This document shows, in pieces, positions 8,465 through 17,402 of a stretch of 64,000 nucleotides of DNA (position 1 is the first letter of the stretch; each line of letters opens with the position of its first letter). This DNA is from Sphingopyxis sp. USTB-05 (lineage in GTDB: Bacteria > Pseudomonadota > Alphaproteobacteria > Sphingomonadales > Sphingomonadaceae). The position numbers and the translations under genes were made by a program. The notes under the pieces were generated by a model, which ran no database searches, was not told the origin of the DNA, and saw only the letters and a list, made by a program, of their open reading frames with translations. The stretch lies in assembly GCF_023822045.1 (NCBI RefSeq), contig NZ_CP084712.1, forward strand, positions 620,001-684,000, in the 5' to 3' direction.

Positions 8465-9162
8465 CAGGCTTCGACCTCCAGTTCGCGGCTGAACGTCGCG
8501 TGCAGTCCGTCGGCGAAGCGGCCGAGGCGCGATTCGAGGCGATTCAGGCGCTGCGAAAAGGCATTATAGGCGATGACCGCAGGGATGGCGGCGAACAGAC
8601 CGATCGCGGTCGCGAACAGCGCTTCGGCGATACCGGGCGCGACGACGGCAAGGCTGCTGTTATTTTCCGCCGCGATCGCGGTGAAGCTGCGCATGATGCC
8701 CCACACCGTTCCGAACAGGCCGACGAAGGGTGCGACCGAGCCGATGGTCGCCAGCGTGCCGATCTTTTCGGCCAGCCGGTCGACTTCGCCCGCGACCGCG
8801 CTGTTCATCGCGATGCCGAGGCGCTCGCGCGTGCCGTCGCGGTCGACATTCTTGCCTTTGGTCGAACGGCGCCATTCGCTGATCCCGGCGCCCAGCACCT
8901 TCGCGCTCGGCAGGTCCTCGCCGCTGTTCTTGTCGTAGAATTTGTCGATGTCCTCGGCGCGCCAGAAATCGCGCTCGAACCGTTCCGACGCGCTCATCAG
9001 CTTGTTGACCCCGCGGCCGTGCGTGAAGATCACCATCCAGACATAGATGGACGCAAGCAGCAGCCCGATCATCACGCCCTTCACGATCCAGTCGGCCTGC
9101 AGGAACAGCGCGATGGGGGACAAGGTTGCCGCGTCGGCGGCCAGCGAGATATTGTCTAGCAA
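8464..9162 (-). CDS. tolQ: Tol system proton channel protein TolQ
   Basis: MotA/TolQ/ExbB family inner-membrane protein with three membrane helices: VKGVMIGLLLASIYVWMVIF near the N-terminus, then a pair that includes GTLATIGSVAPFVGLFGTVWG and ATAIGLFAAIPAVIAYN. These last two segments are the family signature. I chose TTG at 9162 (protein start LLDNISLAAD), with GGAGAG upstream; the in-frame GTG at 9207 would add an unlikely polar extension. The start overlaps the end of ybgC by seven bases. The operon order ybgC-tolQ-R-A-B-pal is canonical. Confidence 0.94.
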   Translation of the reverse strand: MLDNISLAADAATLSPIALFLQADWIVKGVMIGLLLASIYVWMVIFTHGRGVNKLMSASERFERDFWRAEDIDKFYDKNSGEDLPSAKVLGAGISEWRRSTKGKNVDRDGTRERLGIAMNSAVAGEVDRLAEKIGTLATIGSVAPFVGLFGTVWGIMRSFTAIAAENNSSLAVVAPGIAEALFATAIGLFAAIPAVIAYNAFSQRLNRLESRLGRFADGLHATFSRELEVEA

Positions 9163-9635
9163 GGGAAAGTCTCTCCATTCATGATGGCGGTAAATCGATC
9201 GGCCCACCCCGCAGGCTGGCGGCGCGGCCGGCCTTCGGGCGACAGGAAGGCGGCGGTGACTTGCCCGTTGGTCAATGTCTCGCCGCTTAACGTGTCAGTC
9301 CCGCGAAGGATGCGCTGCGAAATAATCACGCTTGCGCCCCGCACGGCCTCGACCGCGCTGACCACGAGCAGATCGTCGTCGAGCTTTGCCGGGCGGCGAT
9401 ATTTGATCGCAAGGTCGGTGACTGCCCAACTGCCTTCGCCGCCTTCCATCGCCGCACGCTGGTCGATGCCCGCGATCCGCAGCATGTCCGAGCGCGCGCG
9501 CTCCATATAGCGAAGGTAATTGGCGTGATAGACGATGCCCGACAGGTCGGTGTCCTCGAAATAGACGCGCGCCCGGAAATGATGTTCGGCCCCGACGAAG
9601 GCGCCGGGGATGAAGGGGGGCGGGACGTTTACCAT
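9156..9635 (-). CDS. ybgC: Tol-Pal system-associated acyl-CoA thioesterase YbgC
   Basis: Hot-dog fold thioesterase, usually the first gene of tol-pal operons and linked to phospholipid metabolism at the inner membrane. The active-site region is clear: VYFEDTDLSGIVYHANYLRYMERAR, with the catalytic Asp in the EDTD motif. The start at ATG 9635 gives 159 residues (MVNVPPPFIPG); in-frame starts further upstream would add about 56 residues not typical of the family. No strong Shine-Dalgarno is visible. It follows ruvB after about 100 bases. Confidence 0.92.
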   Translation of the reverse strand: MVNVPPPFIPGAFVGAEHHFRARVYFEDTDLSGIVYHANYLRYMERARSDMLRIAGIDQRAAMEGGEGSWAVTDLAIKYRRPAKLDDDLLVVSAVEAVRGASVIISQRILRGTDTLSGETLTNGQVTAAFLSPEGRPRRQPAGWADRFTAIMNGETFPC

Positions 9636-9736
9636 TAGCTTGACCGATAGCCGCGCAACGACTCGTCGCAAACCCCTCTTGAACGGTTCGTCGCAGATCG
9701 GGGCCGGTTGATGGAATGAAAATCCCGGAAAACCGC

Positions 9737-10765
9737 CTATTTTCCCTGATCGAAAAGTCCGTCCTGCGAACCCGAGGGCGGATTCAGCCCCAGATGTTTC
9801 CATGTGCTCGCGTTGAGCGTGCGCCCGCGCGCGGTGCGCGCGATGAGACCGGCCTGCAGCAAATAGGGTTCGATCACATCCTCGATCGTGTCGCGCGGTT
9901 CGCTAAGACCCGCCGCGAGCGTCTCGACGCCGACGGGCCCGCCGCGATAAATGTCGGCGATCATCGTGAGGTAACGGCGGTCCATTGCGTCGAGCCCGAG
10001 CGCATCGACTTCCAACCGGTTGAGCGCCGCGTCTGCAGCCTTGGCATCGACCACCGCATGCCCCGCGACGGTCGCAAAATCGCGCACGCGGCGGAGCAAT
10101 CGCCCGGCGATCCGTGGCGTGCCGCGCGAGCGCTTGGCGATTTCGAGCGCGCCGTCGGACGCGATCGGCAGCGCGAGCAAGCGCGCGGCGCGCAAGATCA
10201 CCTGCTCAAGCTCGCCATGCGTATAGAAATTGAGCCGCACCGGGATGCCGAAGCGGTCGCGCAGCGGGGTCGTCAGCAGGCCCTGCCGTGTGGTCGCGCC
10301 AACCAGCGTGAATTTGGGCAGGTCGATCCGTACCGACCGGGCCGACGGCCCTTCGCCGATCATGATGTCGAGCGCGCGATCCTCCATCGCAGGGTAGAGG
10401 ATTTCCTCGACCGCGGGTGACAGCCGGTGAATCTCGTCGATGAACAGCACGTCGCCGTCCTCGAGATTGGTGAGCAGCGCAGCAAGGTCGCCCGCCTTTG
10501 CGATCACCGGCCCGCTGGTCGAGCGGAAGCCGACGCCGAGTTCCTTGGCGACGATCTGCGCCAATGTGGTCTTGCCGAGCCCCGGCGGACCATAGAAGAG
10601 CACATGGTCGAGCGCGTCCGAACGCGTTTTTGCCGCCTCGATGAAGATGCGCAGATTTTCCCGCGCCGCCGCCTGCCCGACGAATTCGGCGAGGGATTTC
10701 GGCCGTAGCGCGGCGTCGACATCCTCGGGGATGCGGATGGGGGTGGTGAGGGCGGGGTCAGTCAT
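9737..10765 (-). CDS. ruvB: Holliday junction branch migration DNA helicase RuvB
   Basis: AAA+ motor that drives Holliday junction branch migration with RuvA. It has 342 residues. The RuvB N-terminus ([11 protein letters not shown]) is followed by Walker [11 protein letters not shown], Walker [10 protein letters not shown], sensor 1 VGATTRQG with the arginine finger region [11 protein letters not shown], and a winged-helix C-terminus ([22 protein letters not shown]). It overlaps the upstream GFA-family gene by eight bases, so the two are co-transcribed with ruvA. Confidence 0.98.
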   Translation of the reverse strand: MTDPALTTPIRIPEDVDAALRPKSLAEFVGQAAARENLRIFIEAAKTRSDALDHVLFYGPPGLGKTTLAQIVAKELGVGFRSTSGPVIAKAGDLAALLTNLEDGDVLFIDEIHRLSPAVEEILYPAMEDRALDIMIGEGPSARSVRIDLPKFTLVGATTRQGLLTTPLRDRFGIPVRLNFYTHGELEQVILRAARLLALPIASDGALEIAKRSRGTPRIAGRLLRRVRDFATVAGHAVVDAKAADAALNRLEVDALGLDAMDRRYLTMIADIYRGGPVGVETLAAGLSEPRDTIEDVIEPYLLQAGLIARTARGRTLNASTWKHLGLNPPSGSQDGLFDQGK

Positions 10766-11162
10766 AACGCTCTATTGCCTCGCCGAGGATACAAACCCAA
10801 GGTTCCTGACGATCCTCATAGACTGAAAATCCAAGCTCGAAGTCATGGCCGGGTTCGAAATTGCCGATCGGCACGGCATAGCTGTCGAGCCCCGGGCGAT
10901 TGAGGAACCAGAGCGTGGAGCCGCAGTTTTCGCAGAAGTAGAAGTCCGCGATAGCGCCGCTTCCGCCGGGATGCTGGTACAATTTCGCGTCGCCCTCTGT
11001 GCGGATATTCTCGGCGGGGAAGCGCGCCTGTGCGGAAAAGGCGCTGCCGCTCCGCGCCTTGCAATTGCGACAGTGGCAGACCGAGACGCGGATCGGTTCG
11101 CCGGCGCAGGCGATACGGAGCTGCCCGCAGCGGCAGGAGGCGTTACGAACGCGCTCGGTCAC
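10758..11162 (-). CDS. GFA/CENP-V family zinc-binding protein
   Basis: A 134-residue protein of the GFA family (first described as glutathione-dependent formaldehyde-activating enzyme). Zinc-binding cysteines lie in CRCG (near residue 10), CHCRNC (near 29-34) and CENCGSTLW (near 78). Known family members bind zinc; many have no proven substrate, so activity on a glutathione adduct is only a possibility. The gene is inserted between ruvA and ruvB, overlapping ruvA by four bases and ruvB by eight, so it is translated within the ruv operon. Confidence 0.85.
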   Translation of the reverse strand: MTERVRNASCRCGQLRIACAGEPIRVSVCHCRNCKARSGSAFSAQARFPAENIRTEGDAKLYQHPGGSGAIADFYFCENCGSTLWFLNRPGLDSYAVPIGNFEPGHDFELGFSVYEDRQEPWVCILGEAIERYD

Positions 11163-11758
11163 TTGGCCGCCTTTTTGAGCGCCGCGCGGACCAGCGCATC
11201 GAGGCCTGCACCGGCGCCCAGTTCCTCGTTGGCGGCCGCGACTGCCGCGCTCGCTTCACCGGGTTTGAAGCCGAGGCCGGTAAGGGCGGCGACGGCGTCG
11301 CCGAGCGGCCCGGCGGTTGCCGTGAGCGATGGACCGGATCCTGCAATCCCCCCAAGCGCGCCCGCCTTGTCCCTCAATTCATGCGTGATCCGCTGCGCCA
11401 GCTTTGGCCCGACGCCGTTCGCGCGCGCGATCATCGCGCTATCGCCGCTGGCGAGAGCACGCTGCAGGTCGCCGATTTCCAGCGCCGACAGAATCGCGAG
11501 CGCAACCTTTGCGCCGACGCCCTGCACGCTGGTGAGCAGGCGGAACCAGTCGCGCTCCTCCGCCTTGGCAAAGCCGAGCAGGCGCAGGAAATCCTCGCCG
11601 ACGAGCATTTCGGTGTGGATCGTGACATCGCCGCCGACGGGGCCGAGTGCGTCCAAAGTGCGTGCCGACGCCTCGACCAGATAGCCGACGCCGCCGACGT
11701 CGATCACTGCATGGCCAGCGGTGCTGCTGTCGAGCCGTCCGGTGAGTTTGGCGATCAT
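11159..11758 (-). CDS. ruvA: Holliday junction branch migration protein RuvA
   Basis: Tetrameric protein that holds the Holliday junction and loads RuvB. It has 199 residues. The N-terminal OB domain starts [10 protein letters not shown] and includes [15 protein letters not shown] sequence, followed by helix-hairpin-helix motifs ([18 protein letters not shown] and [16 protein letters not shown]). The C-terminal RuvB-binding domain ends with [16 protein letters not shown]. It lies downstream of ruvC, separated by a 112-base gap that holds an inverted repeat. Confidence 0.97.
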   Translation of the reverse strand: MIAKLTGRLDSSTAGHAVIDVGGVGYLVEASARTLDALGPVGGDVTIHTEMLVGEDFLRLLGFAKAEERDWFRLLTSVQGVGAKVALAILSALEIGDLQRALASGDSAMIARANGVGPKLAQRITHELRDKAGALGGIAGSGPSLTATAGPLGDAVAALTGLGFKPGEASAAVAAANEELGAGAGLDALVRAALKKAAK

Positions 11759-11772
11759 CTGGTTCTCAACAT

Positions 11773-11863
11773 CCGTTCGGGCTGAGCTTGTCTAAGCTCT
11801 ATCCTTCCCCTTTTGTTCTCCCTAGAAGAAGAACGGCCCTTCGACAAGCTCGGGGCGAATGGC
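11773..11863. repeat. Imperfect inverted repeat between ruvC and ruvA
   Basis: The left arm CCGTTCGGGCTGAGCTTGTC at 11773-11792 pairs with the reverse complement of CTTCGACAAGCTCGGGGCGA at 11840-11859. By eye about 19 of 24 positions match across the extended arms, with a pyrimidine-rich loop between. The GAGCTTGTCGAAG-type arm has the look of small palindromic repeats common in proteobacterial intergenic DNA. It fills most of the ruvC-ruvA gap. No U-tract follows either arm, so it is not a clear terminator. Confidence 0.55.
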
Positions 11864-11870
11864 GTGGGAT

Positions 11871-12344
11871 TTAAGCCCTGGGTCGATGATTCGCGTGGCA
11901 GATCGCGACCGCCAGCGCATCGGCCGCGTCTGCGCCCACGACCTTCGCGCCGGGCAACAATATGCGCAACATTGCCTGCACCTGTTCCTTCGCGGCGCCG
12001 CCGGTTCCGACGATCGCCTTTTTGACGAGGCGCGGCGCATATTCGCCCACCGGCAATCCGGCGCGCGCGCAGCCGAGCAGCACGACGCCGCGCGCATGCG
12101 CGAGCTTCAGCGTCGACTGCGGATTGTCGTTGACGAAGACTTCCTCGACCGCGGCGCAGCCGGGCGCGTGATCGGCGATCACGGCGGCAAGCACGGTGTC
12201 GAGATGCGCGAGCCGATCGGGCAGCGACGCTTTCGCGTCGGTCTTTACTTGCCCGTTGGCGACATGGCTGATCCGGCTACCCTCGACCCGGATGACGCCC
12301 CAGCCGGTGCAGCTGAGCGAGGGGTCGAGACCGAGAATGATCAT
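11871..12344 (-). CDS. ruvC: Crossover junction endodeoxyribonuclease RuvC
   Basis: Endonuclease that resolves Holliday junctions. It has 157 residues with an RNase H-like fold. The first catalytic Asp is residue 7 in [15 protein letters not shown]; an acidic pair follows in AAVEEVFVN near 68, then [11 protein letters not shown], with the last acidic residues in [18 protein letters not shown] at 12344 gives the standard RuvC N-terminus; an in-frame upstream ATG at 12395 lies inside an inverted repeat and is rejected. It is followed by ruvA. Confidence 0.97.
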   Translation of the reverse strand: MIILGLDPSLSCTGWGVIRVEGSRISHVANGQVKTDAKASLPDRLAHLDTVLAAVIADHAPGCAAVEEVFVNDNPQSTLKLAHARGVVLLGCARAGLPVGEYAPRLVKKAIVGTGGAAKEQVQAMLRILLPGAKVVGADAADALAVAICHANHRPRA

Positions 12345-12350
12345 CGTGTC

Positions 12351-12430
12351 CCGTTCGTATCGAGCGAAGTCGAGACACCCCAAAGGCATCCGCAACCGAT
12401 GGGCATCTCGACTTCGCTCGATGCGAACGG
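12351..12430. repeat. 80-bp palindromic element between yebC and ruvC
   Basis: Arms 12351-12375 (CCGTTCGTATCGAGCGAAGT...) and 12406-12430 are inverted copies of 25 bases with one mismatch, separated by 30 bases. The core TCTCGACTTCGCTCGA recurs in small intergenic palindromes of Sphingomonadales genomes, from my general knowledge. It lies between the yebC stop and ruvC start on the same strand and could form a strong cruciform or RNA hairpin. Confidence 0.75.
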
Positions 12431-12440
12431 ATTTTGGCTT

Positions 12441-13187
12441 TTATCCAAGCTTTTCCATCACCGCGTCGGGGATTTCATAGTTGCCCCACACGGTCTGGAC
12501 ATCGTCGTCGTCGTCGAGCGTGTCGATCAGCTTGAACAGAGTCTGTGCAATCGCCTCGTCGGCGACTTCACTCTTCAGCGTCGGACGCCAGGCGAGCTTC
12601 ACGCCTTCGGCTTCGCCCAGCTTGCCTTCGAGCGCCTTCGCGACTTCGTGCAAGGAATCGACGCTGGTCCAGATGTCGTGGCCGTCCTCGGACGATTCGA
12701 CATCATCGGCGCCCGCGTCGAGCGCCGCTTCGAACACCGTGTCCGCGTCGCCCGCGCCAGCGCCATAGCTGATCATGCCCAAGCGATCGAAGCCGTGGCT
12801 GACGCTGCCGCTGGTGCCAAGGTTGCCGCCATTTTTGGAAAAGGCGGTGCGCACATTGGTAGCGGTGCGATTGCGGTTGTCGGTCAGCGCTTCGACGATC
12901 AGCGATACGCCGCCGGGGCCATAGCCTTCGTAGCGGATTTCTTCGTAGTTATCGCCGTCGTTGCCCGCGGCCTTGTCGATCGCGCGCTGGATATTGTCCT
13001 TCGGCATCGACTGCGCCTTGGCAGCGTTCACCGCAGCGCGCAGGCGCGCATTCGCGTCGGGATCGGGCAGGCCCATCTTCGCCGCAACGGTGATTTCGCG
13101 GCTGAGCTTCGAAAAGAGGCTGCTGCGCTTTTTGTCCTGCGCACCCTTGCGGTGCATGATGTTCTTGAATTTACTATGGCCGGCCAC
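12441..13187 (-). CDS. yebC: YebC/PmpR family DNA-binding regulatory protein
   Basis: A 248-residue member of the YebC/TACO1 family. The N-terminus [21 protein letters not shown] is the family hallmark, and [19 protein letters not shown] and [14 protein letters not shown] are further conserved blocks. Members have been described as transcription regulators and more recently as factors that relieve ribosome stalling, so the exact role here is open. It is commonly found next to ruvC, as here. Confidence 0.95.
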   Translation of the reverse strand: MAGHSKFKNIMHRKGAQDKKRSSLFSKLSREITVAAKMGLPDPDANARLRAAVNAAKAQSMPKDNIQRAIDKAAGNDGDNYEEIRYEGYGPGGVSLIVEALTDNRNRTATNVRTAFSKNGGNLGTSGSVSHGFDRLGMISYGAGAGDADTVFEAALDAGADDVESSEDGHDIWTSVDSLHEVAKALEGKLGEAEGVKLAWRPTLKSEVADEAIAQTLFKLIDTLDDDDDVQTVWGNYEIPDAVMEKLG

Positions 13188-13256
13188 GGCCTACCTCCAT
13201 CGAAACTGGAAAATGTGCCGCCGCACTAGCGCGGCGCGCGCCAAGAGACAACGGCG

Positions 13257-13574
13257 TCAGACAACCACGGCCGTGCCGGAGGCGCTGACCATCAGCATCG
13301 AACCATTCTGGCCGAGCACTTCATAGTCAAGGTCGACGCCGATCACCGCATTGCCGCCGAGGCGCGCGGCCTCTGCTTCCATTTCGGCGATCGCTTCCTT
13401 GCGCGCGCGGGCGAGGACATCCTCATATTTGCCCGAGCGGCCGCCAACGATGTCGGTAATGCTGGCAAACAGGTCGCGGAACAGATTGGCGCCGACAATC
13501 ACTTCGCCGGTGACGATGCCCAGATATTCGCGGACCGGACGGCCCTCGACATTGTTGGTGGTCGTGCTGAACAT
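13257..13574 (-). CDS. YbjQ family (heavy-metal-binding-like) protein
   Basis: A 105-residue protein of the YbjQ/UPF0145 family, a small pentameric fold sometimes named a heavy-metal-binding domain without firm functional proof. Family features are [20 protein letters not shown] at the start, then [29 protein letters not shown], and a hydrophobic end. ATG at 13574 is chosen because GGGAGA lies six bases upstream; GTG at 13580 overlaps that site. Confidence 0.85.
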   Translation of the reverse strand: MFSTTTNNVEGRPVREYLGIVTGEVIVGANLFRDLFASITDIVGGRSGKYEDVLARARKEAIAEMEAEAARLGGNAVIGVDLDYEVLGQNGSMLMVSASGTAVVV

Positions 13575-13595
13575 CGTCACTCTCCCTTGTGGCTT

Positions 13596-13838
13596 TTAGT
13601 CGATCCCAAGCGCCGACTTATAGACGTCGAGGATCGCTTCCATTTCCTTGCGGTCGTGGACCGGCAGTTTGCGCAGGCGCACGATCTGGCGCATGATTTT
13701 CGGGTCGTAACCCTGCGATTTCGACTCGTTATAGGTGTCGCGGATATCGTCGGCGATGCCCTTTTTCTCTTCTTCCAGACGTTCGATGCGCTCGATGAAA
13801 AGGCGCAGTTGTTCGTCGGATACGGTGGCTTCGCTCAT
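13596..13838 (-). CDS. GapR-like DUF2312 DNA-binding protein
   Basis: An 80-residue protein of the DUF2312/GapR family. In Caulobacter, GapR is a nucleoid-associated protein that binds overtwisted DNA ahead of replication and transcription. Family features are the coiled-coil [21 protein letters not shown], then [27 protein letters not shown], and the end [14 protein letters not shown]. It lies 21 bases after the YbjQ start, in a run of small minus-strand genes. The full-length match is good; the role is inferred from the family. Confidence 0.88.
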   Translation of the reverse strand: MSEATVSDEQLRLFIERIERLEEEKKGIADDIRDTYNESKSQGYDPKIMRQIVRLRKLPVHDRKEMEAILDVYKSALGID

Positions 13839-13901
13839 TTTAGGCTCCGGTAATGTGGATGGTCCAGCGCAAGAATCGCGCTTGGCGCGTCCCTAATGGC
13901 C

Positions 13902-14222
13902 TCAAGGATTTTTGGCCATGCTTTCTTCCATCCGCTGGAGCTGTTCGGGCGTCGCGGCCGTGTGGTGCCGCGCTTTCCACTCGATGGTGGGCATGCCGTG
14001 AACGATCGCACGGCCGGCCTCCTTGTCCGTGCCACCCGCCTCGGCGATCCAGTCACCGAGGCAATTGCGGCAAAATCCCGCAAGGCCCATCAGATCGATG
14101 TTCGCGGCGTCGCTGCGATGCTGGAGCAGGCGGACGAGGCGGCGAAAGGCTGCGGCGGCGACCGCATCATCGAGATTGTCGAGCGCATCGTTACCGGTCG
14201 TCTGATCGTCGCTGCAGGACAT
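13902..14222 (-). CDS. DUF1244 family protein
   Basis: A 106-residue protein. The block AFRRLVRLLQHRSDAANIDLMGLAGFCRNCLGDW is typical of DUF1244 proteins, which are small alpha-helical proteins of unknown function in alpha- and gammaproteobacteria. Cysteines in FCRNCL could bind metal. ATG at 14222 follows GGAGGA four bases upstream; the TTG at 14237 would place that ribosome site inside the gene. It is about 64 bases upstream of the GapR-like gene on the same strand. Confidence 0.82.
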   Translation of the reverse strand: MSCSDDQTTGNDALDNLDDAVAAAAFRRLVRLLQHRSDAANIDLMGLAGFCRNCLGDWIAEAGGTDKEAGRAIVHGMPTIEWKARHHTAATPEQLQRMEESMAKNP

Positions 14223-14333
14223 GGTTCCTCCGTTCAATGATTGAATAGCTATACGGGTGTTGCCTAGACGGCATCAAGGCTGCATTGCCCTAGCGTCCCC
14301 GACCCTAACCCCACCCCAGTCATCGGAGCATTT

Positions 14334-15788
14334 GTGGTTCAGAGCTTTACCCCCCGCCAGCGCAAGGTCCGTATTCTCGCGACCCTTGGCCCCGCCAGCG
14401 CCAATGCGGAGATGATCGCCGAACTGCACCGCGCCGGCGCCGACGCCTTTCGCGTGAATATGAGCCATGGCGACCACGCCGGGCATGCGAAAGTGATCGC
14501 CGCGATCCGCGCGCTCGAAAAGGATACCGGCCGCCCGACGACGATCCTCGTCGACCTTCAGGGACCAAAGCTGCGCGTGGGCACGTTCAAGGATGGCCCG
14601 GTCGAGTTGGTAAAGGGCAAGCCCTTCATTCTCGACACCGACAAGACGCCGGGTGACGTGAACCGCGTTCACCTGCCGCATCCCGAACTGTTCGCCGCCG
14701 CCGAACCCGATACGCGTCTGCTCGTCGACGACGGCAAGCTGGTGCTTCGCGTCAAGAGCGTATCTCCCGATCGGCTGGAGACGGTGGTCGAGGTTGGCGG
14801 CAAGATTTCGGATCGCAAAGGCGTCAACGTCCCCGACGTCGTCGTGCCGCTAGCGGCGCTCACCGAAAAGGACCGCAAGGATTTGGCCTTCGCGCTCGAA
14901 CAGCATGTCGACTGGATCGCGCTGTCATTCGTGCAGCGGCCCGAGGACGTCGCCGAAGCGCGTCGCCTGATTGGCGGCAAGGCGGCCCTGCTGGTGAAAT
15001 TCGAAAAGCCGTCGGGCGTGCAGCGGATCGAGGAAATCCTGGAGCTGGCCGACGCGGCGATGGTTGCGCGCGGCGACCTTGGTGTCGAGCTGCCGCCCGA
15101 GGCGGTGCCGCCGCTCCAGAAAAAGATCGTCGCGACCGCGCGGCGGATGGGAAAGCCCGTTGTCGTCGCGACGCAGATGCTCGAATCGATGATCGTCTCG
15201 CCGTCGCCGACGCGCGCGGAAGTTAGCGATGTTGCCACGGCGGTGTACGACGGGGCGGACGCAATCATGCTGTCGGCCGAGACTGCGGCGGGTGCCTGGC
15301 CGGTGGAAGCTGTCACCATGATGGATTCGATCGCGCGCTCGGTCGAAAGCGACCCCGATTATTACCGCCGTCTGCATTTTACGGAGACCGCGCCCGATGC
15401 GACGACCGCCGACGCGCTCGCCGAGGCCGCGGGGACGATCATCCAGACGATCGCCGCAGATGCGATCATCTGTTTCACCGCGTCGGGTTCGACCGCACGC
15501 CGCGTCGCGCGGGAGCGTCCGGGTGCGCCGTTGCTGGTGCTGACGCCGAAGCGCGAGGCGGCGCGGCGCATGGGGCTGCTGTGGGGCGCGCACGCGGTGC
15601 CGACCAAGGATATCGGCAGTTTCGAAGAGATGATCGCCAAGGGCAAGCGCATGGCGCTGCGTCACGGCATCTGCAAGGCGGGCGCGAAGCTGGTCATGAT
15701 GGCGGGCGTGCCCTTTGGGACACCGGGGTCGACCAACGTGCTCCATGTGGCCACGCTGACCGGCGACGAACTGCGCGGATATAGCTGA
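14334..15788 (+). CDS. pyk: Pyruvate kinase
   Basis: Glycolytic enzyme converting phosphoenolpyruvate and ADP to pyruvate and ATP. It has 484 residues. The N-terminus shows RKVRILATLGPAS, the active-site region KFEKPSGVQRIEEIL (the family usually has KIEN), then MVARGDLGVELP, VVVATQMLESMI and SAETAAGAWPVEAVTMM. The C-terminal domain has ITASGSTAR-like CFTASGSTARRVARERP. GTG at 14334 is preceded by GGAG at a five-base spacing. It is monocistronic by spacing. Confidence 0.95.
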   Translation: MVQSFTPRQRKVRILATLGPASANAEMIAELHRAGADAFRVNMSHGDHAGHAKVIAAIRALEKDTGRPTTILVDLQGPKLRVGTFKDGPVELVKGKPFILDTDKTPGDVNRVHLPHPELFAAAEPDTRLLVDDGKLVLRVKSVSPDRLETVVEVGGKISDRKGVNVPDVVVPLAALTEKDRKDLAFALEQHVDWIALSFVQRPEDVAEARRLIGGKAALLVKFEKPSGVQRIEEILELADAAMVARGDLGVELPPEAVPPLQKKIVATARRMGKPVVVATQMLESMIVSPSPTRAEVSDVATAVYDGADAIMLSAETAAGAWPVEAVTMMDSIARSVESDPDYYRRLHFTETAPDATTADALAEAAGTIIQTIAADAIICFTASGSTARRVARERPGAPLLVLTPKREAARRMGLLWGAHAVPTKDIGSFEEMIAKGKRMALRHGICKAGAKLVMMAGVPFGTPGSTNVLHVATLTGDELRGYS

Positions 15789-15815
15789 GCAGAGCGTTCG
15801 GGCCGCAATTTGTCC

Positions 15816-15891
15816 GTCTTCCCAGCGAAGGTCGGGATCTCGCCCGCGCGCCATTTCGATAGGATGAGATTCCGGCCTTCGCCCGGATGAC
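15816..15891. repeat. Imperfect palindromic repeat downstream of pyk
   Basis: The arms GTCTTCCCAGCGAAGGTCGG (15816-) and the reverse complement of CCGGCCTTCGCCCGGATGAC (-15891) match at roughly 24 of 30 positions, with a loop near 15846-15860. The pattern of GCGAAGGCCGGAATCTCATCC arms resembles widespread small palindromes of proteobacterial intergenic DNA. The 327-base gap between pyk and the next gene holds this repeat, the tandem repeats at 15948 and an inverted repeat at 16019, and nothing coding. Confidence 0.6.
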
Positions 15892-15932
15892 AAACCGAAA
15901 GAGTGGCAGCGGAAGCCTCGATGAGCGCATTT

Positions 15933-15989
15933 TGATTCAGTCCGGCACAAAAGTTACCGGCTGATTCACAAAATTTTCGGGTTGATTCA
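15933..15989. repeat. Two 21-bp tandem repeats plus a third TGATTCA
   Basis: Two adjacent 21-base units at 15948-15968 and 15969-15989 agree at about 17 of 21 positions, both starting CAAAA and ending TGATTCA. A third TGATTCA lies at 15933-15939. The repeats are AT-rich against a GC-rich background and sit about 125 bases before the predicted leucyltransferase start. They could be regulator binding sites, but no known motif was recognised. Confidence 0.5.
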
Positions 15990-16018
15990 GATCGGGACGT
16001 TTAAAAATGGTAAATGGA

Positions 16019-16058
16019 CTTTGCACCATTGACGCTGCGCGGCATAGTTGGTGCAAGT
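16019..16058. promoter_or_regulatory. 10-bp inverted repeat upstream of the leucyltransferase gene
   Basis: ACTTGCACCA at 16019-16028 and TGGTGCAAGT at 16049-16058 are perfect inverted copies separated by 20 bases. They lie about 60 bases before the GTG start at 16116, just after an AT-rich stretch (TTTAAAAATGGTAAAT, 16001-). This could be an operator or a leader hairpin; nothing in the sequence decides between them. Confidence 0.4.
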
Positions 16059-16115
16059 AGTGCGTCGGACCCGCGTCGGGGGGCTCCGCATCGCAAGTCC
16101 GGAGGTCTTTTCCGC

Positions 16116-16889
16116 GTGTCCGCACCGTTCCGTTTTCCGCGCTTTTTCGTCACCAGCCCGGCGCCTTGCCCCTATCTGGCCGGCAAGACCGAGCGGAAGG
16201 TGTTCACCGAACTCAACGGTAATAATGCGAACGAACTGAACGATGCGCTCGGCCGCATCGGATTCCGTCGCAGCCAGTCGGTCGCTTATCGTCCAAGCTG
16301 CGCCGATTGTTCGGCGTGCGTGTCGGTGCGCGTGTGCGCGGCTGAATTCACCCCCAGCAGCTCGCAAAAGCGCAACCTGCGCCGCAACGGCGATCTCGTC
16401 GCCACCGCATGCAAGCCCTGGGCGACCGAAGAACAATATACGCTGCTCCGCTCCTATCTGGGCTCGCGCCATCCCGACGGCGGCATGGCCGACATGGACG
16501 AGCAGGATTTCGCCGACATGGTCGAACAGACCCCGGTCGATAGCTATATGATCGAATATCGCGAGCCGACCAAGGACGGCGGCAAAGGCCGTCTTGTCGG
16601 TTGCTGCCTGACCGACCGTCAGGGCGACGGCCTGTCGATGATCTACAGCTTCTTCGACGCCGCGCATCCGATGCGCGAGGGGCTCGGTACCTATATCATC
16701 GCCGACCATATCCAGCGCGCGGCCCGCGCCGAATTGCCCTATGTCTATCTGGGCTATTGGATCGAAGGGTCGGCGCGCATGGCGTATAAGGCCCGCTTCC
16801 GCCCGCTCGAAAAGCTTGGCCCCGACGGCTGGTCGCGCTTCGACCCGACCCAGTCCGAACGCATCGCGGCGATGTTCGAACTCGCCTGA
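16116..16889 (+). CDS. bpt: Aspartate/glutamate leucyltransferase (N-end rule, Bpt)
   Basis: Transfers leucine from leucyl-tRNA to proteins with N-terminal Asp or Glu, marking them for the ClpAP pathway. It has 257 residues. The ATE N-terminal part has [16 protein letters not shown] and [13 protein letters not shown]; the C-terminal GNAT-like part has [22 protein letters not shown] and [23 protein letters not shown] chose GTG at 16116 because GGAGG lies ten bases upstream and the protein then begins like other Bpt proteins ([11 protein letters not shown]). The ATG at 16014 would add a 34-residue low-complexity tail. Confidence 0.92.
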   Translation: MSAPFRFPRFFVTSPAPCPYLAGKTERKVFTELNGNNANELNDALGRIGFRRSQSVAYRPSCADCSACVSVRVCAAEFTPSSSQKRNLRRNGDLVATACKPWATEEQYTLLRSYLGSRHPDGGMADMDEQDFADMVEQTPVDSYMIEYREPTKDGGKGRLVGCCLTDRQGDGLSMIYSFFDAAHPMREGLGTYIIADHIQRAARAELPYVYLGYWIEGSARMAYKARFRPLEKLGPDGWSRFDPTQSERIAAMFELA

Positions 16890-16979
16890 GGCCGCCAGGT
16901 TCGGGTCCGTTGACGTCGGGCCTGCAACAGGCCATTGAATGCCAAGGGAATTTCGGGGTGGGGAACAGAGGAGATAGCT

Positions 16980-17369
16980 TTGTTCCGATATCATGGCGCC
17001 GTAAAATTTCTGGCTTCCGCTCTCGTTGCCAGCTTTGTCCTTGCCGCCGCTCCGACGACCGCGCAGCCGCGACAGGGCACCGGGACGCGTGAGGGCGCGT
17101 CGATCAATGGCGTCGATCAGGCGAACGAGATCGACTGTCAGGGGCGCCCCGCGGAAGTGTCGGGTTCGGGCAACCGCATCAACTTCGTTGGCGATTGTCC
17201 CAGCCTGACGGTCAATGGCGTCGACAACCAGATCGGGATACTCCTGCCGCCCGGCGCCGACCTGCGCGTTTCGGGCGTGGACAATGTCGTGACCTGGCAG
17301 GTGCGCGGGAAGGGCAAGCCGCGCATTTCGGTTCAGGGCGTCGACAATCAGGTGCGGCCTTCGCGTTAG
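16980..17369 (+). CDS. Exported DUF3060 repeat protein
   Basis: A 129-residue protein with a signal peptide (MFRYHGAVKFLASALVASFVLAAAPTTAQ). The mature part consists of short repeats with an NGVDN core: INGVDQANEIDC, VSGSGNRINFVGDC, LTVNGVDNQIGILL, LRVSGVDNVVTWQV and ISVQGVDNQV. This suggests a small right-handed beta-helix. DUF3060 proteins are exported and of unknown function. TTG at 16980 is chosen because GAGGAG lies six bases upstream; the ATG at 16935 has no ribosome site. Two cysteines in the repeats could pair. Confidence 0.75.
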   Translation: MFRYHGAVKFLASALVASFVLAAAPTTAQPRQGTGTREGASINGVDQANEIDCQGRPAEVSGSGNRINFVGDCPSLTVNGVDNQIGILLPPGADLRVSGVDNVVTWQVRGKGKPRISVQGVDNQVRPSR

Positions 17370-17402
17370 TCAAAGGCGCGCTGACTCGCGTAAATCCGCC
17401 TA

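Noticed and set aside
13835..14083. 82-codon minus-strand frame overlapping the DUF1244 gene
   Set aside because: It is in another frame of the same strand as the DUF1244 gene, which has family motifs and a GGAGGA site; no independent support.
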